From Acidobacteriota bacterium (GTDB lineage Bacteria; Acidobacteriota; Aminicenantia; Aminicenantales; UBA4085): a stretch of 40,749 nt of DNA. The position numbers were made by a program, and so were the translations under genes. Position 1 is the stretch's first letter, and the number at the start of each line of letters is the position of its first letter. A model generated the notes under the pieces. The model was not told the origin of the DNA. It saw only the letters and a program-made list of their open reading frames with translations, and did no database searches. The stretch covers positions 1 through 40,749 of the forward strand of contig JAQULS010000007.1 in assembly GCA_028749235.1 (NCBI GenBank), read 5' to 3'. Positions 1-9,365 of this stretch are shown one piece after another.

Positions 1-101
1 GCCGGGCCTTGACGGGGCTGCCGGAATTCCCTATGAATGGGAGCCTGGAGCGGAGGCAACGATCCGCCCGTTTCCGCGGTTTTACGGCCGGAGGCACACT
101 C

Positions 102-1328
102 ATGAAGAAAGCGCCGTTATCCGTCTGCATCGCCCTGCTCGGAGCCGCCCTGGCCGGCGCGGCCCTTCCGGCGGGGCAGAAGCTCGCCACGCCGGCGGGC
201 CTTCAGGTCATCCACAATCCGGCCGGCGGCAAATGGGGCAAGACCCCGGCCGTCTCCCTTCAACCCGTGCGGGTCCTGGGCGATGTGGACTCCGACGATG
301 AGGCGATAGCGTTCCATATGCCCTCGGACCTGGCCGTCGACGCCCAGGGGAGGATTTACGTCCTCGACAGCGGCAACCACCGGATCCAGGTCTTCGGACC
401 CGACGGTAAGTTCCTCAAGACGATCGGCCGCCAGGGCCAGGGGCCCGGGGAATTCTTCATGCCCAACGCGATCGATTTCGACGCCCAGGGCAACCTCTAT
501 GTCTGCGAGTCGCAGGCGGCGCGCCTGCAGGCCATCGCCCCGGACGGCAAGATCGCCAAGACCCTGAAGCTGACCGAAGGGTCGGTGGGGGACACCCGCG
601 TCCTCAAGAACGGCGGCTTCGTGATGACCGCCGGTTCGGGGATCGGGATGGCCCGCGTGACCGTCGGCGGATCCCAGGAAGAAACCTTGCGGCCGCCGCT
701 CAAGGCCGTCGACGGGGAAGGCAAGATCGTCCGCGAGTTCGGCCTGGCCGCCGACTACGGAGACATGCTGATCAATGCCATGGCCAACCGGACGCTGCTG
801 GCCATCGACGGGAGCGACAACGCCTACGTCGTCTTTCCCTACCAGAACCGGATCGAAAAGTACGCGCCCGACGGCAGGCTCCTGTGGCGGGCGGATCGGC
901 CGCTGGCCTATGCCATGGAGATCAAGGGCAAGGGCGAGATAAAGACCGAGGGCGGCGGAGGAAACCAACGCTCCACGCTCCGGATGCCCGATTTGACCCG
1001 CTGTGCTTCCGGCGCCGCGGTCGACGGCAAGGGCCGGCTGTGGGTGGCGACGCTGGTGCGCCAGCTGCGGGAGAACGAACGGGTCAATGTCTCCGTCTCG
1101 ATGTCCAACGATAACGGCATTGTCTCGGCCAATCAGAAGGCCCAGGGAGCGGTCGACCTGCGGACGACCGACGCCTACAAGCTCGAGGTCTACGGGCCGG
1201 ACGGCGTCCTGCTGGGTTCGCTGCCGGTCAAGACGTTCGTCGACGGCATCTTCATCAAGGGAGACCGGCTGTTCCTGCTGGACAAGCTCCGCGGCGTCCA
1301 GTTCCACGAGTTCAAGATCGCGGGCTGA
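102..1328 (+). CDS. Exported NHL-repeat (six-bladed beta-propeller type) protein
   Basis: A 408-aa protein with an N-terminal signal peptide (MKK, then a hydrophobic stretch ending near ALPAG). The body has NHL-type repeats: DLAVDAQGRIYVLDSGNHRI followed by a second blade of the form AIDFDAQGNLYVCES, and later copies around YAPDGRL and YGPDGVL. NHL propellers usually act as periplasmic or surface scaffolds or ligand-binding domains; no catalytic residue can be assigned. I chose the ATG at 102 rather than upstream in-frame starts because it is followed directly by the signal peptide and preceded by a GGAGG-like sequence (GGCCGGAGGC). The last 90 bases are nearly repeated at 6448-6537, so the gene once had a close paralog nearby. 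Function beyond fold is unknown. Confidence 0.8.
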   Translation: MKKAPLSVCIALLGAALAGAALPAGQKLATPAGLQVIHNPAGGKWGKTPAVSLQPVRVLGDVDSDDEAIAFHMPSDLAVDAQGRIYVLDSGNHRIQVFGPDGKFLKTIGRQGQGPGEFFMPNAIDFDAQGNLYVCESQAARLQAIAPDGKIAKTLKLTEGSVGDTRVLKNGGFVMTAGSGIGMARVTVGGSQEETLRPPLKAVDGEGKIVREFGLAADYGDMLINAMANRTLLAIDGSDNAYVVFPYQNRIEKYAPDGRLLWRADRPLAYAMEIKGKGEIKTEGGGGNQRSTLRMPDLTRCASGAAVDGKGRLWVATLVRQLRENERVNVSVSMSNDNGIVSANQKAQGAVDLRTTDAYKLEVYGPDGVLLGSLPVKTFVDGIFIKGDRLFLLDKLRGVQFHEFKIAG

Positions 1329-1502
1329 AGATCGGTTCCGTCCGGGCCGCTTGCTTTTCGGAACGAGCGCCGGCCGACGAAGCCGTCCCGCCAAGGCAGG
1401 AATATGATCTTCGGCCCCCAGCCAGGCGTCCACTATTCCAGTATCCGCCGGCCCACTCCGATCCTGGCAGGATGCTGCGCGAGGTCAAATCGTCTCCGGC
1501 GA

Positions 1503-4500
1503 TCAGGATTCTCGCGGCTTCTCCTCCCGCATCGCGGTCCGCAACCGTTCGAACTGCCCCTCCAGCTCGGACAGGAGAGCGGCGATCTTCTCCCATCCGC
1601 CGGCCCGGCCCGCCCTTTCCATTTCGCCGGCCGCGGCGCTCAAGGCCAGGCCGCCCGCGTTGGCCGCCGCGCCTTTGATCGTGTGAGCCTGTTTGCCCGC
1701 CGCCTCCGCATCATGCCGTTCGACGTGGCCCTTGAGCGTTTGGATCTGTTTAGGCATGTCTTCCAGGAATCCGTCGATGATGGCCTTGACCAAGTCCGCA
1801 TCGCCCAGCAGCCGGGCCGTGAGGGCCGGCCGGTCGAAAACGGAAGGGCTTGCGGCCGCCGGAATTTCGCCGCCCGGGGCGAGGTCCCCCGGAGGGCGTT
1901 CTTGAGCCGTCGGCACCCATTTCCCGATGGCGTCGGCCAGGGCCTGCGGTGCGATGGGTTTGGAGAGATAATCGTCCATGCCGGCCGCGAGGCAGAGCTC
2001 GCGATCGCCTTTTAGGGCGTGGGCGGTCATAGCGATGATGGGAATTCGGGGATTCAAGGCTCCGGTTTCTCCGGCCCGGATAGACCGGGTCGCTTCCAGA
2101 CCGTCCATCACGGGCATCTGGACATCCATCAGCACGAGATCATAGACGTCTTTCTCCAGGGCCTGGATGGCCTCCCTGCCGTTGACCGCGACATCGGCGC
2201 GATAGCCGAGCTTGGCCAGCAGCCCCAAGGCCACTTGTTGATTGGTCTTGTTGTCTTCGGCCAGAAGGATGCGAAGGCGGCTCCGGAGGGACTCATGGAG
2301 GGTATGGCGGGTGACGAAAGGGACGGCGGCGGGGATCTTGGCCTTCGGATCGTCTCCTCCGAGGACGACGACCAGGCAATCGTACAATTGGGATTGCCGG
2401 ACCGGCTTGATCAGGTAGGCGGAGAAACCGGCCTCCTTGAAGCGCTTGGCGTCGCCGCGGCTGCCGAAGGAGCTCATCAATACCAGGCGGGTGTCGCATA
2501 ATCCGGGGTCGGCCCGGATATCTCGGCCCAGGGTTTCTCCGTCCCTGTCCGGCATCTGCATGTCCGTGATCAGGACTCGGAACGGATCGCCCTCGGCCCG
2601 GGCCTCGCGCAGCCGCCCGATCGCCTCGGCGGCGCCGGCGGACTCGGCGTGTCGAACCCCCCATGACGCCAGCTGCTCGGCGAGGATCAGACGATTCGTG
2701 GCGTTGTCGTCCACCACGAGAACCCGGACGCCGCGGAGGTCGGCCCGGTGGTCCCCGTCGAGGCTTGCGCGGGGCGGCTGTTTGGCGAAGACGGCGGTGA
2801 ACCAAAAGGTCGATCCCCGGCCTTCGACGCTGGCGACGCCGATCTCGCCGCCCATCCGCTCGGCCAATCGCTTGGAGATGGCCAGACCCAGCCCCGAGCC
2901 GCCGAACCGGCGTGTCGTGGAGGCGTCCACCTGCTGGAAGGCGTTAAAAAGGAGCCCGATCCGATCCTGGGGAATGCCTAGACCCGTATCCCTGACCTCG
3001 AAACGGACCTTGACCCGGCCGTCGCGGTCGGAATCCGATCGGACTTCCACCGTGATCTCGCCCCGGGCGGTGAACTTGATGGCGTTGTTGCCCAAGTTGA
3101 TCAGGATCTGCCGCAGCCGCCCGGGATCGCCTCGGATGAAGGTCTGGACCTCGGGATCGATGCGGCAGATGAACTCCAGGTGCTTATCCCGGGCGCTGAC
3201 GGCCAGCAGCTCGGCCACGTCCTCCAGAGTCGCCCGAAGGTCGAAGTCCAGCTCCTCCATCTCCAGCTTGCCGGCCTCGATCTTGGAGAAGTCCAGGATG
3301 TCGTTGATGACGCTCAGCAGGGCCTCGCCGCTGGAGCGCACCGTCTCGGCGTAGCGGCGCTGCTCCTCGGACAGATCGGTCGCCATCAGCAGCTCGGTCA
3401 TGCCGATGACCCCGTTCATGGGGGTGCGGATTTCGTGGCTCATGTTGGCCAGGAATTGGCCTTTGGCGATATTGGCCGTTTGGGCTTCGAGGGTCATCTG
3501 ATCCGCCCGTTTAATGGACTCTTCGAGCTTAATATTGGATTGCTCCTGCTTTTCCATGGCCCGTCGCAAATCTTCATCGGCGGCGGCTTGCTCGATCACG
3601 AAAGAAACGGCGCTGCTCAGTCCGCTCAGCTCGGCGTCTTCCTCGGCCGAAATCGGGTGATCGGCGAAGAGGGCCAGAACCCCCTGCGTCTCGGCGCCGG
3701 GGAGCCGGAGCTGATACCCCGCGAACGAGACGAGGCCCAGCTCGCGTGCCCATTCATGGTTGTGGACCCGCGGATCGTTGACCGCGTCATTGGTTAAAAA
3801 CCGGCTTTCTCGACCCGAGGCGATTCGTCCGATCTTATAGGCGTCGAACGGAACGCGCCGGTGGCCCCGGCCGTCCAGGTGGGTGTAACGGCCCGAGCTG
3901 GCCAACAGGTGCAGGCAGCGGTCACGGAATCGACACGCGGGAGGCCCTTCCAGCGCTTGGGCATGGGGGCACCCTTGGTCGCAGCGATCGCCGGGCCGGA
4001 TCAGCCAGATCCGGCAGAAATCGGCGTTGAAGATCCGGACGATTCCGTCGGTGATCAGCTTCAGCTTGGCGTCCAGCGGAGCCGGGGCCAGAAGGGAGTG
4101 CTGAAGCTCATTGATGCCCTGTTGCCGGAGGAGGGTGGCCGTCCGATCCTCTTCCGCCTCCCTGCGTTTGGTGATGTCGCTGACGAAATTCAAGGTCGCC
4201 GGCCGTCCTTCCCAATTGATGAGAACGGCGTTGATTTCCACCCAGCGCAAAGAGCCGGTGTGATCAAGGATCCGGAATTGATAGAGCGTGGGCGCTTCCT
4301 CTCCTTTCAATCGTTTGATATGCCGTTCCACGACCATGTTCCGGTCCTCGGGATGGACGAGTTCCGCGAAAGCCAGGTTCCGAAGCTCCTCGCCGGAATA
4401 GCCCAGTAATCGGTTGGTCATCGGGTTGCTGAAGACCAACTTGCCGTCCTGGACCACGAAAATCGATTCGCCGGTGTTTTCGAAGAGGACGCGATACTTC

Positions 4501-6320
4501 CTCTCGCTCTCCCGCATCGCCTCCTCGATCCGTTTGCGTTCGGTGATGTCGATCGCGATGCCCCGGACGCGGGTCGGCGGGGCTCCCGCGTCTCCCTCGA
4601 AGCGGCCCGAGGCCTGCAGCCAGCGAATGCCTCCGCCGGCCAACTGAACGCGGAACTCCATGGCATACTCGATCGTTTCGCCCTTAGCCCCGGCTTGCAG
4701 AATGTCGATCACCCGAGCCCGGTCATCCGGATGGATGTCCTCCATCAAGGAGGCCAAGCCCGCATGGCGGAATCCCGCGGGTTTGCCGAACACCTCCGCC
4801 ACGGGGCCGATCTCCGTTAATGTATCATCGGTCAAACTGCCCACCCAGGTCACGGCGTGCGCGGCCTGGAGCGCCAACTGCAGATGCTCCTCGCTCCGTC
4901 GTTGCGCCTCTTCCGCCTGTTTGTCCTCGGTGATATCGCGCAAGATGCCCAAGGCATGCCAGCCGCCTTTGATGGCGATGGCGGAAAGGGACAGCGCGAC
5001 CGTGACCTCCCGGCCGTCCTTGCCTCGGGCCGCCAATTCCAGCGTCTTGCCCACGGCTGCCCCTTGACCCGTCCGCAGGAATTCGGGAAACGCGGCGTGA
5101 TGCGCTTCGTGATAGCGCTGGGGAGCGATCAGGTCATGCAGGTTTCGGCCGAGGGCTTCGGCGTTCGGGTAGCCGAAGATGCGCTCGGCCGCGCCATTCC
5201 AGAAGGTCACGAGGCCTTCGGGGTCCATCATCAGGATGGCGTCGAAGGCCGAATCGGCGATGGCGCCGAAGCGGGATTCGCTTTCCCGGAGCGCTTCCGA
5301 GGCCCGGTACTGCTCCCGATAGAAACGGGCGCTCTGCCGTCGCCGAAAAGCGGCGCCCGCCGCCCCCAAACCGAGAAGTAAGACAACGGCCATGATGACG
5401 ATTTCCCGCGAGCGCGCCCGCATCGGCCCGAAGACTTCCGAGGCGTCCATTTTGGCGACCATGAACCAGGGCGAATCCGGGACGGCGCGTAGGGTGGCGA
5501 TGACCGGCACGCCGCGGTAATCCGCTCCTTCCACGATACCTTCCCATCCCCGGACGGCTTGGGCGGCCGGTACGTCTTTGGCCGTGAGAGGAATCCGTAA
5601 ATGAAGGGCGGTGTTCGATTGGAATTTGAGCTCGTTCAGAGAGAGCGCGTCGTTCCCATCCCGGCGGAAGAGCGTGGTCTCCGCCGTTCCGCTTGGAGTG
5701 GGCCAACGACTGATGAAGGGATAAAGATAGGAATTCGGATCGATGCGCAGGACCAGGATGCCGATGACTCGATCGCTCGGCCCTTCATCGAGGATGGGGA
5801 CTAGGACCTTCAGATAAACCCGCCGGTTGACCTCGTTCCAATAGAAATCCTCAAAGACCATCTTCCCGGCCCGCAGGCCGGCGGAAGAGAGCGGGGAAAC
5901 GAAGGACGTGTCTCGCTCCGGCGCCTCGGGGACGATCATCTTCTTGGCGAATAGAGGGTCCAACAGCATGACCTGGTCATACTGGCAAGCCGCCTGGATA
6001 TGAACCAGCCAGGTCCGCAACTGGTCCCGAGCCGCCTTATCTTCGGGATGCTCGAGATTTCTCCGCACCAGGATCGAGAAGGCGGCGTTCCTATGGAAAA
6101 CGGCACCGTCCCCCAGACGTTCCTGCCGATAGCGCGCCAGCTCGTTGACCTTGAGCTCGGCGACGGCGCTCAATTGGCGCTCTATATCGGTGCGGTAATT
6201 CCGCTTGAAGGTCTGGTAATAGAGAGTGCCACCGAGCGCGATCCCGATCGCCAGGAGTCCCAAGAGCGGGATAAAATAGTTTTTCCTATGGAGTCCGTCT
6301 CCGTGGTGGATGTCAGTCAT
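1503..6320 (-). CDS. Hybrid multi-sensor histidine kinase (Cache, 3 PAS, GAF, HisKA, HATPase, 2 REC, HPt)
   Basis: A 1605-aa membrane phosphorelay protein. Visible order: TM about 15-35; a periplasmic Cache-like sensor about 37-300; TM about 306-326; PAS domains about 345-465, 475-595 and 605-720; a GAF domain about 735-915; coiled linker; HisKA with the H-box [10 protein letters not shown] (His962); HATPase_c with N, G1 (DTGLGIP) and G2 (GGSGLGLAI) boxes; receiver 1 (Asp1253 in TDMQMPD); receiver 2 (Asp1399 in LMDVQMP); HPt with His1546 in QAHTIKG. The gene therefore encodes a full His-Asp-His relay but no output domain, so a separate response regulator must exist elsewhere. The GAF carries a C780-x3-C-x11-C-x5-C cluster. 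Start ATG at 6320 follows AGGAGG with a 5-base spacer. It lies between an intact NHL gene and an NHL gene remnant. Confidence 0.95.
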   Translation of the reverse strand: MTDIHHGDGLHRKNYFIPLLGLLAIGIALGGTLYYQTFKRNYRTDIERQLSAVAELKVNELARYRQERLGDGAVFHRNAAFSILVRRNLEHPEDKAARDQLRTWLVHIQAACQYDQVMLLDPLFAKKMIVPEAPERDTSFVSPLSSAGLRAGKMVFEDFYWNEVNRRVYLKVLVPILDEGPSDRVIGILVLRIDPNSYLYPFISRWPTPSGTAETTLFRRDGNDALSLNELKFQSNTALHLRIPLTAKDVPAAQAVRGWEGIVEGADYRGVPVIATLRAVPDSPWFMVAKMDASEVFGPMRARSREIVIMAVVLLLGLGAAGAAFRRRQSARFYREQYRASEALRESESRFGAIADSAFDAILMMDPEGLVTFWNGAAERIFGYPNAEALGRNLHDLIAPQRYHEAHHAAFPEFLRTGQGAAVGKTLELAARGKDGREVTVALSLSAIAIKGGWHALGILRDITEDKQAEEAQRRSEEHLQLALQAAHAVTWVGSLTDDTLTEIGPVAEVFGKPAGFRHAGLASLMEDIHPDDRARVIDILQAGAKGETIEYAMEFRVQLAGGGIRWLQASGRFEGDAGAPPTRVRGIAIDITERKRIEEAMRESERKYRVLFENTGESIFVVQDGKLVFSNPMTNRLLGYSGEELRNLAFAELVHPEDRNMVVERHIKRLKGEEAPTLYQFRILDHTGSLRWVEINAVLINWEGRPATLNFVSDITKRREAEEDRTATLLRQQGINELQHSLLAPAPLDAKLKLITDGIVRIFNADFCRIWLIRPGDRCDQGCPHAQALEGPPACRFRDRCLHLLASSGRYTHLDGRGHRRVPFDAYKIGRIASGRESRFLTNDAVNDPRVHNHEWARELGLVSFAGYQLRLPGAETQGVLALFADHPISAEEDAELSGLSSAVSFVIEQAAADEDLRRAMEKQEQSNIKLEESIKRADQMTLEAQTANIAKGQFLANMSHEIRTPMNGVIGMTELLMATDLSEEQRRYAETVRSSGEALLSVINDILDFSKIEAGKLEMEELDFDLRATLEDVAELLAVSARDKHLEFICRIDPEVQTFIRGDPGRLRQILINLGNNAIKFTARGEITVEVRSDSDRDGRVKVRFEVRDTGLGIPQDRIGLLFNAFQQVDASTTRRFGGSGLGLAISKRLAERMGGEIGVASVEGRGSTFWFTAVFAKQPPRASLDGDHRADLRGVRVLVVDDNATNRLILAEQLASWGVRHAESAGAAEAIGRLREARAEGDPFRVLITDMQMPDRDGETLGRDIRADPGLCDTRLVLMSSFGSRGDAKRFKEAGFSAYLIKPVRQSQLYDCLVVVLGGDDPKAKIPAAVPFVTRHTLHESLRSRLRILLAEDNKTNQQVALGLLAKLGYRADVAVNGREAIQALEKDVYDLVLMDVQMPVMDGLEATRSIRAGETGALNPRIPIIAMTAHALKGDRELCLAAGMDDYLSKPIAPQALADAIGKWVPTAQERPPGDLAPGGEIPAAASPSVFDRPALTARLLGDADLVKAIIDGFLEDMPKQIQTLKGHVERHDAEAAGKQAHTIKGAAANAGGLALSAAAGEMERAGRAGGWEKIAALLSELEGQFERLRTAMREEKPRES

Positions 6321-6428
6321 GACGGCCCTCCTGCTCGAGGCATCCGTGGACGCGCCGGTATTTGGTGATTAGGCGGAAGGAAACAGATGCTGATTGATGA
6401 CCTCAGTATGAGGCCGGCCGCCGGCGGT

Positions 6429-6537
6429 GTCAAACGCTCTTCCGGGGGTCGACGGCCTGTTCATCAAGGGAGACCGGCTGTTCCTGCCGGACAATCTCCG
6501 CGGCGTCCGGTTCCACGAGTTCAAGATCGTGGGCTGA
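6429..6537 (+). pseudogene. 3' remnant of a second NHL-protein gene
   Basis: Bases 6448-6537 read VDGLFIKGDRLFLPDNLRGV and nine more residues to a TGA. They match the last 30 codons of the NHL gene at 1239-1328 with about 6 differences in 90 bases. Weaker similarity continues upstream to about 6429 (GTCAAACG against GTCAAGACG), where an indel breaks the frame. No start or body is present. The rest of the 311-base gap (6321-6428 and 6538-6631) holds no gene; it carries the promoter of the following gene. The remnant suggests the histidine kinase gene landed in, or replaced, a tandem NHL paralog. Confidence 0.8.
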
Positions 6538-6578
6538 AGTGCCGCCGGGAATTTTCCGGCCCCAAGGCCAGGATCTCT

Positions 6579-6607
6579 TTGACTCGCCGGAACGCGTATG
6601 ATATGAA
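6579..6607 (+). promoter_or_regulatory. Candidate sigma70-type promoter of the diguanylate cyclase gene
   Basis: TTGACT at 6579-6584, 17-base spacer, TATGAA at 6602-6607. Transcription would begin near 6614, just upstream of the AAGGAG at 6619-6624. This supports translation starting near 6632 rather than at the later GTG at 6677. Inferred from sequence only. Confidence 0.5.
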
Positions 6608-6631
6608 AAGAGCAGTCCAAGGAGCGCTTCC

Positions 6632-8167
6632 ATATTCATCGTTCTGTCCTTCCTGGGGTGCGTCGTATCCCTGATAGTGGGAACCATCGTCTTTTTCCAA
6701 AATAAGAAAAGATACCTGAACATCGTTTTCGGCTGTTCGTGTCTGTTCGTTTCACTTTGGGCCTTTTCCGAATTCATGTACCGCCAGGCGGGCAGTTCTG
6801 CCGCGGCCGGTTTTTGGATCAAGATCAGGGCCTTGGTGTGGACATATCCCTTGGCCTTTCTTCTTCACTTTCTCCTCATCTACACCAAGAAGTCGAAATG
6901 GCTCAAAGCCAAAGCGACCCCCTTCCTCATCTATGGGCCGGCCGTTCTTTTCTCCGCCGTGGACTTCACCACGTATTCGATCACGGGCCGGCCGATCTTG
7001 AAATCCTGGGGTTATACCTACAGCATCCCCGACACCTGGATCAACTGGCTGTGCAACGGTTGGTCGGCGCTGCTCGGAATCCTGGCCTTGATCCTGGCGC
7101 TGCGCCATTATTTCCTGGTTCCGGACGGAAAGAAAAAAGCCGCCGCCAAGTACGTCGTCATGGGCATCAGCCTGCCCATCCTCGGCGGGATTTCCAGCGA
7201 AATCGTGCTTCCGGATTTCGCCATCCGAATTCCGGAGCTGACGAGCGTGTCCATGACCTGGCTGGCCCTTTGGATCGGGTATGCCGTCTGGAAGTATGAA
7301 CTGTTCGCCGTCAATCCGGCCATGGCGGCCGAGAATATCATCGCCACGATGAACGAGATGTTTTTCCTTCTGAATCCGGAAGGGGCGATCATCCGGACGA
7401 ATCGAAAAGCCCAGGAAACCTTGGGCTATGAGGAACGCGATCTCGCCGGGAAGTTCGTGGGCCTGGTCATGAGCGATGAGAAGGTCTGCCTCGGGCTCAT
7501 CGACCAGGTTCGCCAAGAGGGATCCATCGAGAACGTCGAAGTCCTTCTCCGGACGAAGCCGGGGAGGCGGATCCCGGCCGTCCTCTCGGGATCGATGATC
7601 AAGGATCCCAACGGCGCGATCCTGGGAATCATCGGCATCTTACGGGATATATCGGATCGCAAACGCATCGAAGAGGAATTGCGGGCCCTTTCCCTGGTCG
7701 ACGAGCTGACGGGTCTGTACAACCGACGGGGCTTCATGACCTTGGCCAAGCATCAACAGAAGATCGCTTTTCGCACGGGCAAAGAGATGATGCTCATATA
7801 CGCCGATATGGACGGTCTAAAGAAAATCAACGATACGTACGGCCACCCGGCCGGTGATGCCGCGCTGGCCCAAATGGCGAAAATCCTCAAGGAATCGTTC
7901 CGCGGCTCGGACATCACGGCCCGTCTCGGGGGGGACGAGTTCGCCGTCCTGGCGCTCGAGGCCGCGGCTCCCTGTTCCGAGCGGCTCAAGGCCCGCTTCG
8001 AGGAAAAGCTCCTGTCGAAGCTGGCCGCGGCGGCCGTTCCTTTCCGGCTGTCCTTTAGCGTGGGCATGGCTTGCTGGGATCCCAAGGCTCCCTGTTCCAT
8101 CGAAGAGCTGCTGGCCCAGGCCGATCAAGCCATGTACGCGGAAAAGTCGGCCCGGAAAGCGCTATAA
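6632..8167 (+). CDS. Membrane 7TM-PAS-GGDEF diguanylate cyclase, probable ATA start
   Basis: Predicted to make cyclic di-GMP from two GTP. With the start at 6632 the protein has 511 aa: a multi-TM N-terminal region of the histidine-kinase 7TM type (about 1-225), a PAS domain (about 235-345) and a GGDEF domain (about 350-511). The active-site motif GGDEF is intact and is preceded by RGSD five residues upstream, the RxxD inhibitory site for product feedback. Only GTG (6677) is a conventional start, but it cuts the first TM helix. The open frame runs back to a TGA at 6599-6601, and codons 6632-6676 encode FIVLSFLGCVVSLIV, a good TM helix. AAGGAG at 6619-6624 sits 7 bases before ATA at 6632. No ATG, GTG or TTG exists in that interval, so either ATA is used or the true base is G. 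Lies divergently from the histidine kinase. Confidence 0.85.
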   Translation: MFIVLSFLGCVVSLIVGTIVFFQNKKRYLNIVFGCSCLFVSLWAFSEFMYRQAGSSAAAGFWIKIRALVWTYPLAFLLHFLLIYTKKSKWLKAKATPFLIYGPAVLFSAVDFTTYSITGRPILKSWGYTYSIPDTWINWLCNGWSALLGILALILALRHYFLVPDGKKKAAAKYVVMGISLPILGGISSEIVLPDFAIRIPELTSVSMTWLALWIGYAVWKYELFAVNPAMAAENIIATMNEMFFLLNPEGAIIRTNRKAQETLGYEERDLAGKFVGLVMSDEKVCLGLIDQVRQEGSIENVEVLLRTKPGRRIPAVLSGSMIKDPNGAILGIIGILRDISDRKRIEEELRALSLVDELTGLYNRRGFMTLAKHQQKIAFRTGKEMMLIYADMDGLKKINDTYGHPAGDAALAQMAKILKESFRGSDITARLGGDEFAVLALEAAAPCSERLKARFEEKLLSKLAAAAVPFRLSFSVGMACWDPKAPCSIEELLAQADQAMYAEKSARKAL

Positions 8168-8197
8168 CCGCGGCGGGGGGGAAGGGGAGGCGCCCTC

Positions 8198-8222
8198 ATC
8201 CTCCTCACAGGGCGAGGAGAAT
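8198..8222 (-). other. Hairpin at the end of the DUF2089 operon
   Basis: On the minus strand, ATTCTCCTC and GAGGAGGAT form a 9-bp stem (one G-U pair) around a 7-base loop, overlapping the end of the micro-ORF. There is no T-tract, so it is not a standard intrinsic terminator; it may be a 3' stabilising structure. Confidence 0.35.
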
Positions 8223-8270
8223 GAGGACGAGAAAAACGATCCAAAAAACGAGGTGGCGCATCGCCGTCAT
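8205..8270 (-). CDS. 21-aa single-TM micro-ORF coupled to the SHOCT-like gene
   Basis: An ATG at 8270 overlaps the TGA of the upstream SHOCT-like gene as ATGA (bases 8267-8270). The frame reads MTAMRHLVFWIV, then FLVLILLAL, and stops with TGA at 8205-8207. The product would be one hydrophobic helix with a short basic N-terminus (Arg5, His6). The exact four-base overlap is typical of translational coupling, and the genes upstream in the operon include another small membrane protein. Small single-helix membrane peptides often regulate larger membrane partners, but no homolog is recognised. It could be a chance ORF; the ATGA junction and the clean TM composition favour a real gene. Confidence 0.5.
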   Translation of the reverse strand: MTAMRHLVFWIVFLVLILLAL

Positions 8271-8695
8271 TCGCAGAAGATTCTGACTTTATCCTTGCCG
8301 TCCACTTCGACCGTCATGTCATCAAGGTTGGAAACGAGATCCTCGAGGTCCTGCGGCGAGATCTTGGCCAGGTCGATGTCCATGCCCTTGTCCTTGAAGG
8401 CCTGATTGACTTTGTCATGGGCGTCGCGGGGGATGAAGGCGGCGAACTTGAGCCCCGCCCGGATAAGCTTGAAAGGAACCCGGATGTTGACCCGGTCGCC
8501 GCTATCGCTGCCCGGACCCGGATCGACCTGCACGCGCAGGTATTTCCAGGTTCTCCGCCCGCCCGTCTCGGGCGATGGCTCGGAGGACGAGCCGGTGACC
8601 GGCTCGCCGATCGCGGCCAGGAGCTTCTCGGCCTCGTCGACCGTGATCTTGCCCTGGGCCAGCATGTCGAGGATCTTGCGTCGTTCTTCGTTCAT
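8267..8695 (-). CDS. SHOCT-like domain protein (YvlB/LiaX N-terminus type)
   Basis: A 142-aa soluble protein. Residues 1-32 (MNEERRKILDMLAQGKITVD, then EAEKLLAAIGE) form the SHOCT-like helical hairpin that also starts YvlB/LiaX-type envelope-stress proteins. A Ser/Pro-rich linker (about 34-48) follows, then a C-terminal alpha/beta segment beginning YLRVQVDPG with VNIRVPFKLIRAGLKF. The DUF4097 repeat domain of YvlB/LiaX is absent. I chose the ATG at 8695 because AAGGAGA lies 6 bases upstream; longer in-frame starts lack such a site. It is third in an operon after a DUF2089 regulator and a small membrane protein. Family function is not established; envelope sensing is an inference from the related domain architectures. 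Confidence 0.75.
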   Translation of the reverse strand: MNEERRKILDMLAQGKITVDEAEKLLAAIGEPVTGSSSEPSPETGGRRTWKYLRVQVDPGPGSDSGDRVNIRVPFKLIRAGLKFAAFIPRDAHDKVNQAFKDKGMDIDLAKISPQDLEDLVSNLDDMTVEVDGKDKVRIFCE

Positions 8696-8714
8696 GGGTG
8701 TCTCCTTTTTAGTT

Positions 8715-8990
8715 TTAGATGAAATCGATGAGAAGCGCGCTCTCTTTTTGATCGACATCAATGGTCAGCCCGCCCAGGTTCCAGAGGACCGCGGCGAGCA
8801 GGGGATAGATGAGCAACAGCCGGAAGCCCGGGCCGTTCCACATCGTGATCAGGGCGGCCAACAGGAGGAAGGGGAGCAGGACGAGCATGAGGGCGGCCAG
8901 GATAAGCCAGATGAGAATAACGGGGAACCAGAGCCTGAATCCCCGACGGCCGGGCTGTTTGACCTTGAAACGAACGATCATGGGCAGCAT
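8715..8990 (-). CDS. Small two-helix membrane protein
   Basis: A 91-aa protein with a basic N-terminus (VRFKVKQPGRRGFRLW), one long hydrophobic stretch about 21-50 and a second about 56-75, then a short acidic tail (IDVDQKESALLIDF). It is unrecognised. The start at 8990 is supported by AAAGGA 6 bases upstream, which overlaps the stop of the DUF2089 gene; only 3 bases separate the two genes, so they are surely cotranscribed. Position between a DUF2089-type regulator and a SHOCT-like protein suggests a membrane component of the same module, possibly the sensor or target. Confidence 0.75.
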   Translation of the reverse strand: MLPMIVRFKVKQPGRRGFRLWFPVILIWLILAALMLVLLPFLLLAALITMWNGPGFRLLLIYPLLAAVLWNLGGLTIDVDQKESALLIDFI

Positions 8991-8993
8991 GGC

Positions 8994-9356
8994 TTATCCT
9001 TTCAGCCGCTTGAGGGCTTCCTCGACCGAGATCTCGCCTTTGTCGAGCCTTTCAAGAACATCTTTACCGGGCGAGGGCGGGTTGGCGTCCACGAACGGCA
9101 GGAGGGCGGAGATGGCGTTCAGCCGGTTTTTGACCGTGGGGTAGCTGATCCCAAAGAGCGACTCCATCTCCTTGATCGAGCCGTGGCAGCGCACGAAGGC
9201 CGTGACGAAGAGCTGGTCTTCTGCGGTCAGCTTGGCCAGGGGGGGGAGGGTGAAGCTCCCTTCGATAGCGATGTCGCGGTCCACGAACTTGACCTTTTCA
9301 ATGGTGAAGTCCTGGCCTTTGGTCAGCTTGGTTAATTCCTGCCAGTCTTGAGTCAT
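8994..9356 (-). CDS. DUF2089-family HTH regulator lacking the zinc ribbon
   Basis: A 120-aa protein. The core LAKLTAEDQLFVTAFVRCHG followed by SIKEMESLFGISYPTVKNRL is the DUF2089 helix-turn-helix region (about 60-83). The C-terminal 22 residues (LERLDKGEISVEEALKRL) are a SHOCT-like hairpin of the same type as in the operon's third gene. Canonical DUF2089 proteins begin with a cysteine-rich zinc ribbon; here the N-terminus has no CxxC pair. The probable role is DNA binding and control of its own operon. A GGAAAG site precedes the ATG by 4 bases. The upstream region is exceptionally AT-rich and holds a good promoter. Confidence 0.8.
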   Translation of the reverse strand: MTQDWQELTKLTKGQDFTIEKVKFVDRDIAIEGSFTLPPLAKLTAEDQLFVTAFVRCHGSIKEMESLFGISYPTVKNRLNAISALLPFVDANPPSPGKDVLERLDKGEISVEEALKRLKG

Positions 9357-9365
9357 TCGTCTTTC

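Noticed and set aside
117-1433. Minus-strand frame opposite the NHL gene
   Set aside because: Antisense of a gene with clear NHL repeats and signal peptide; composition is typical of shadow frames.
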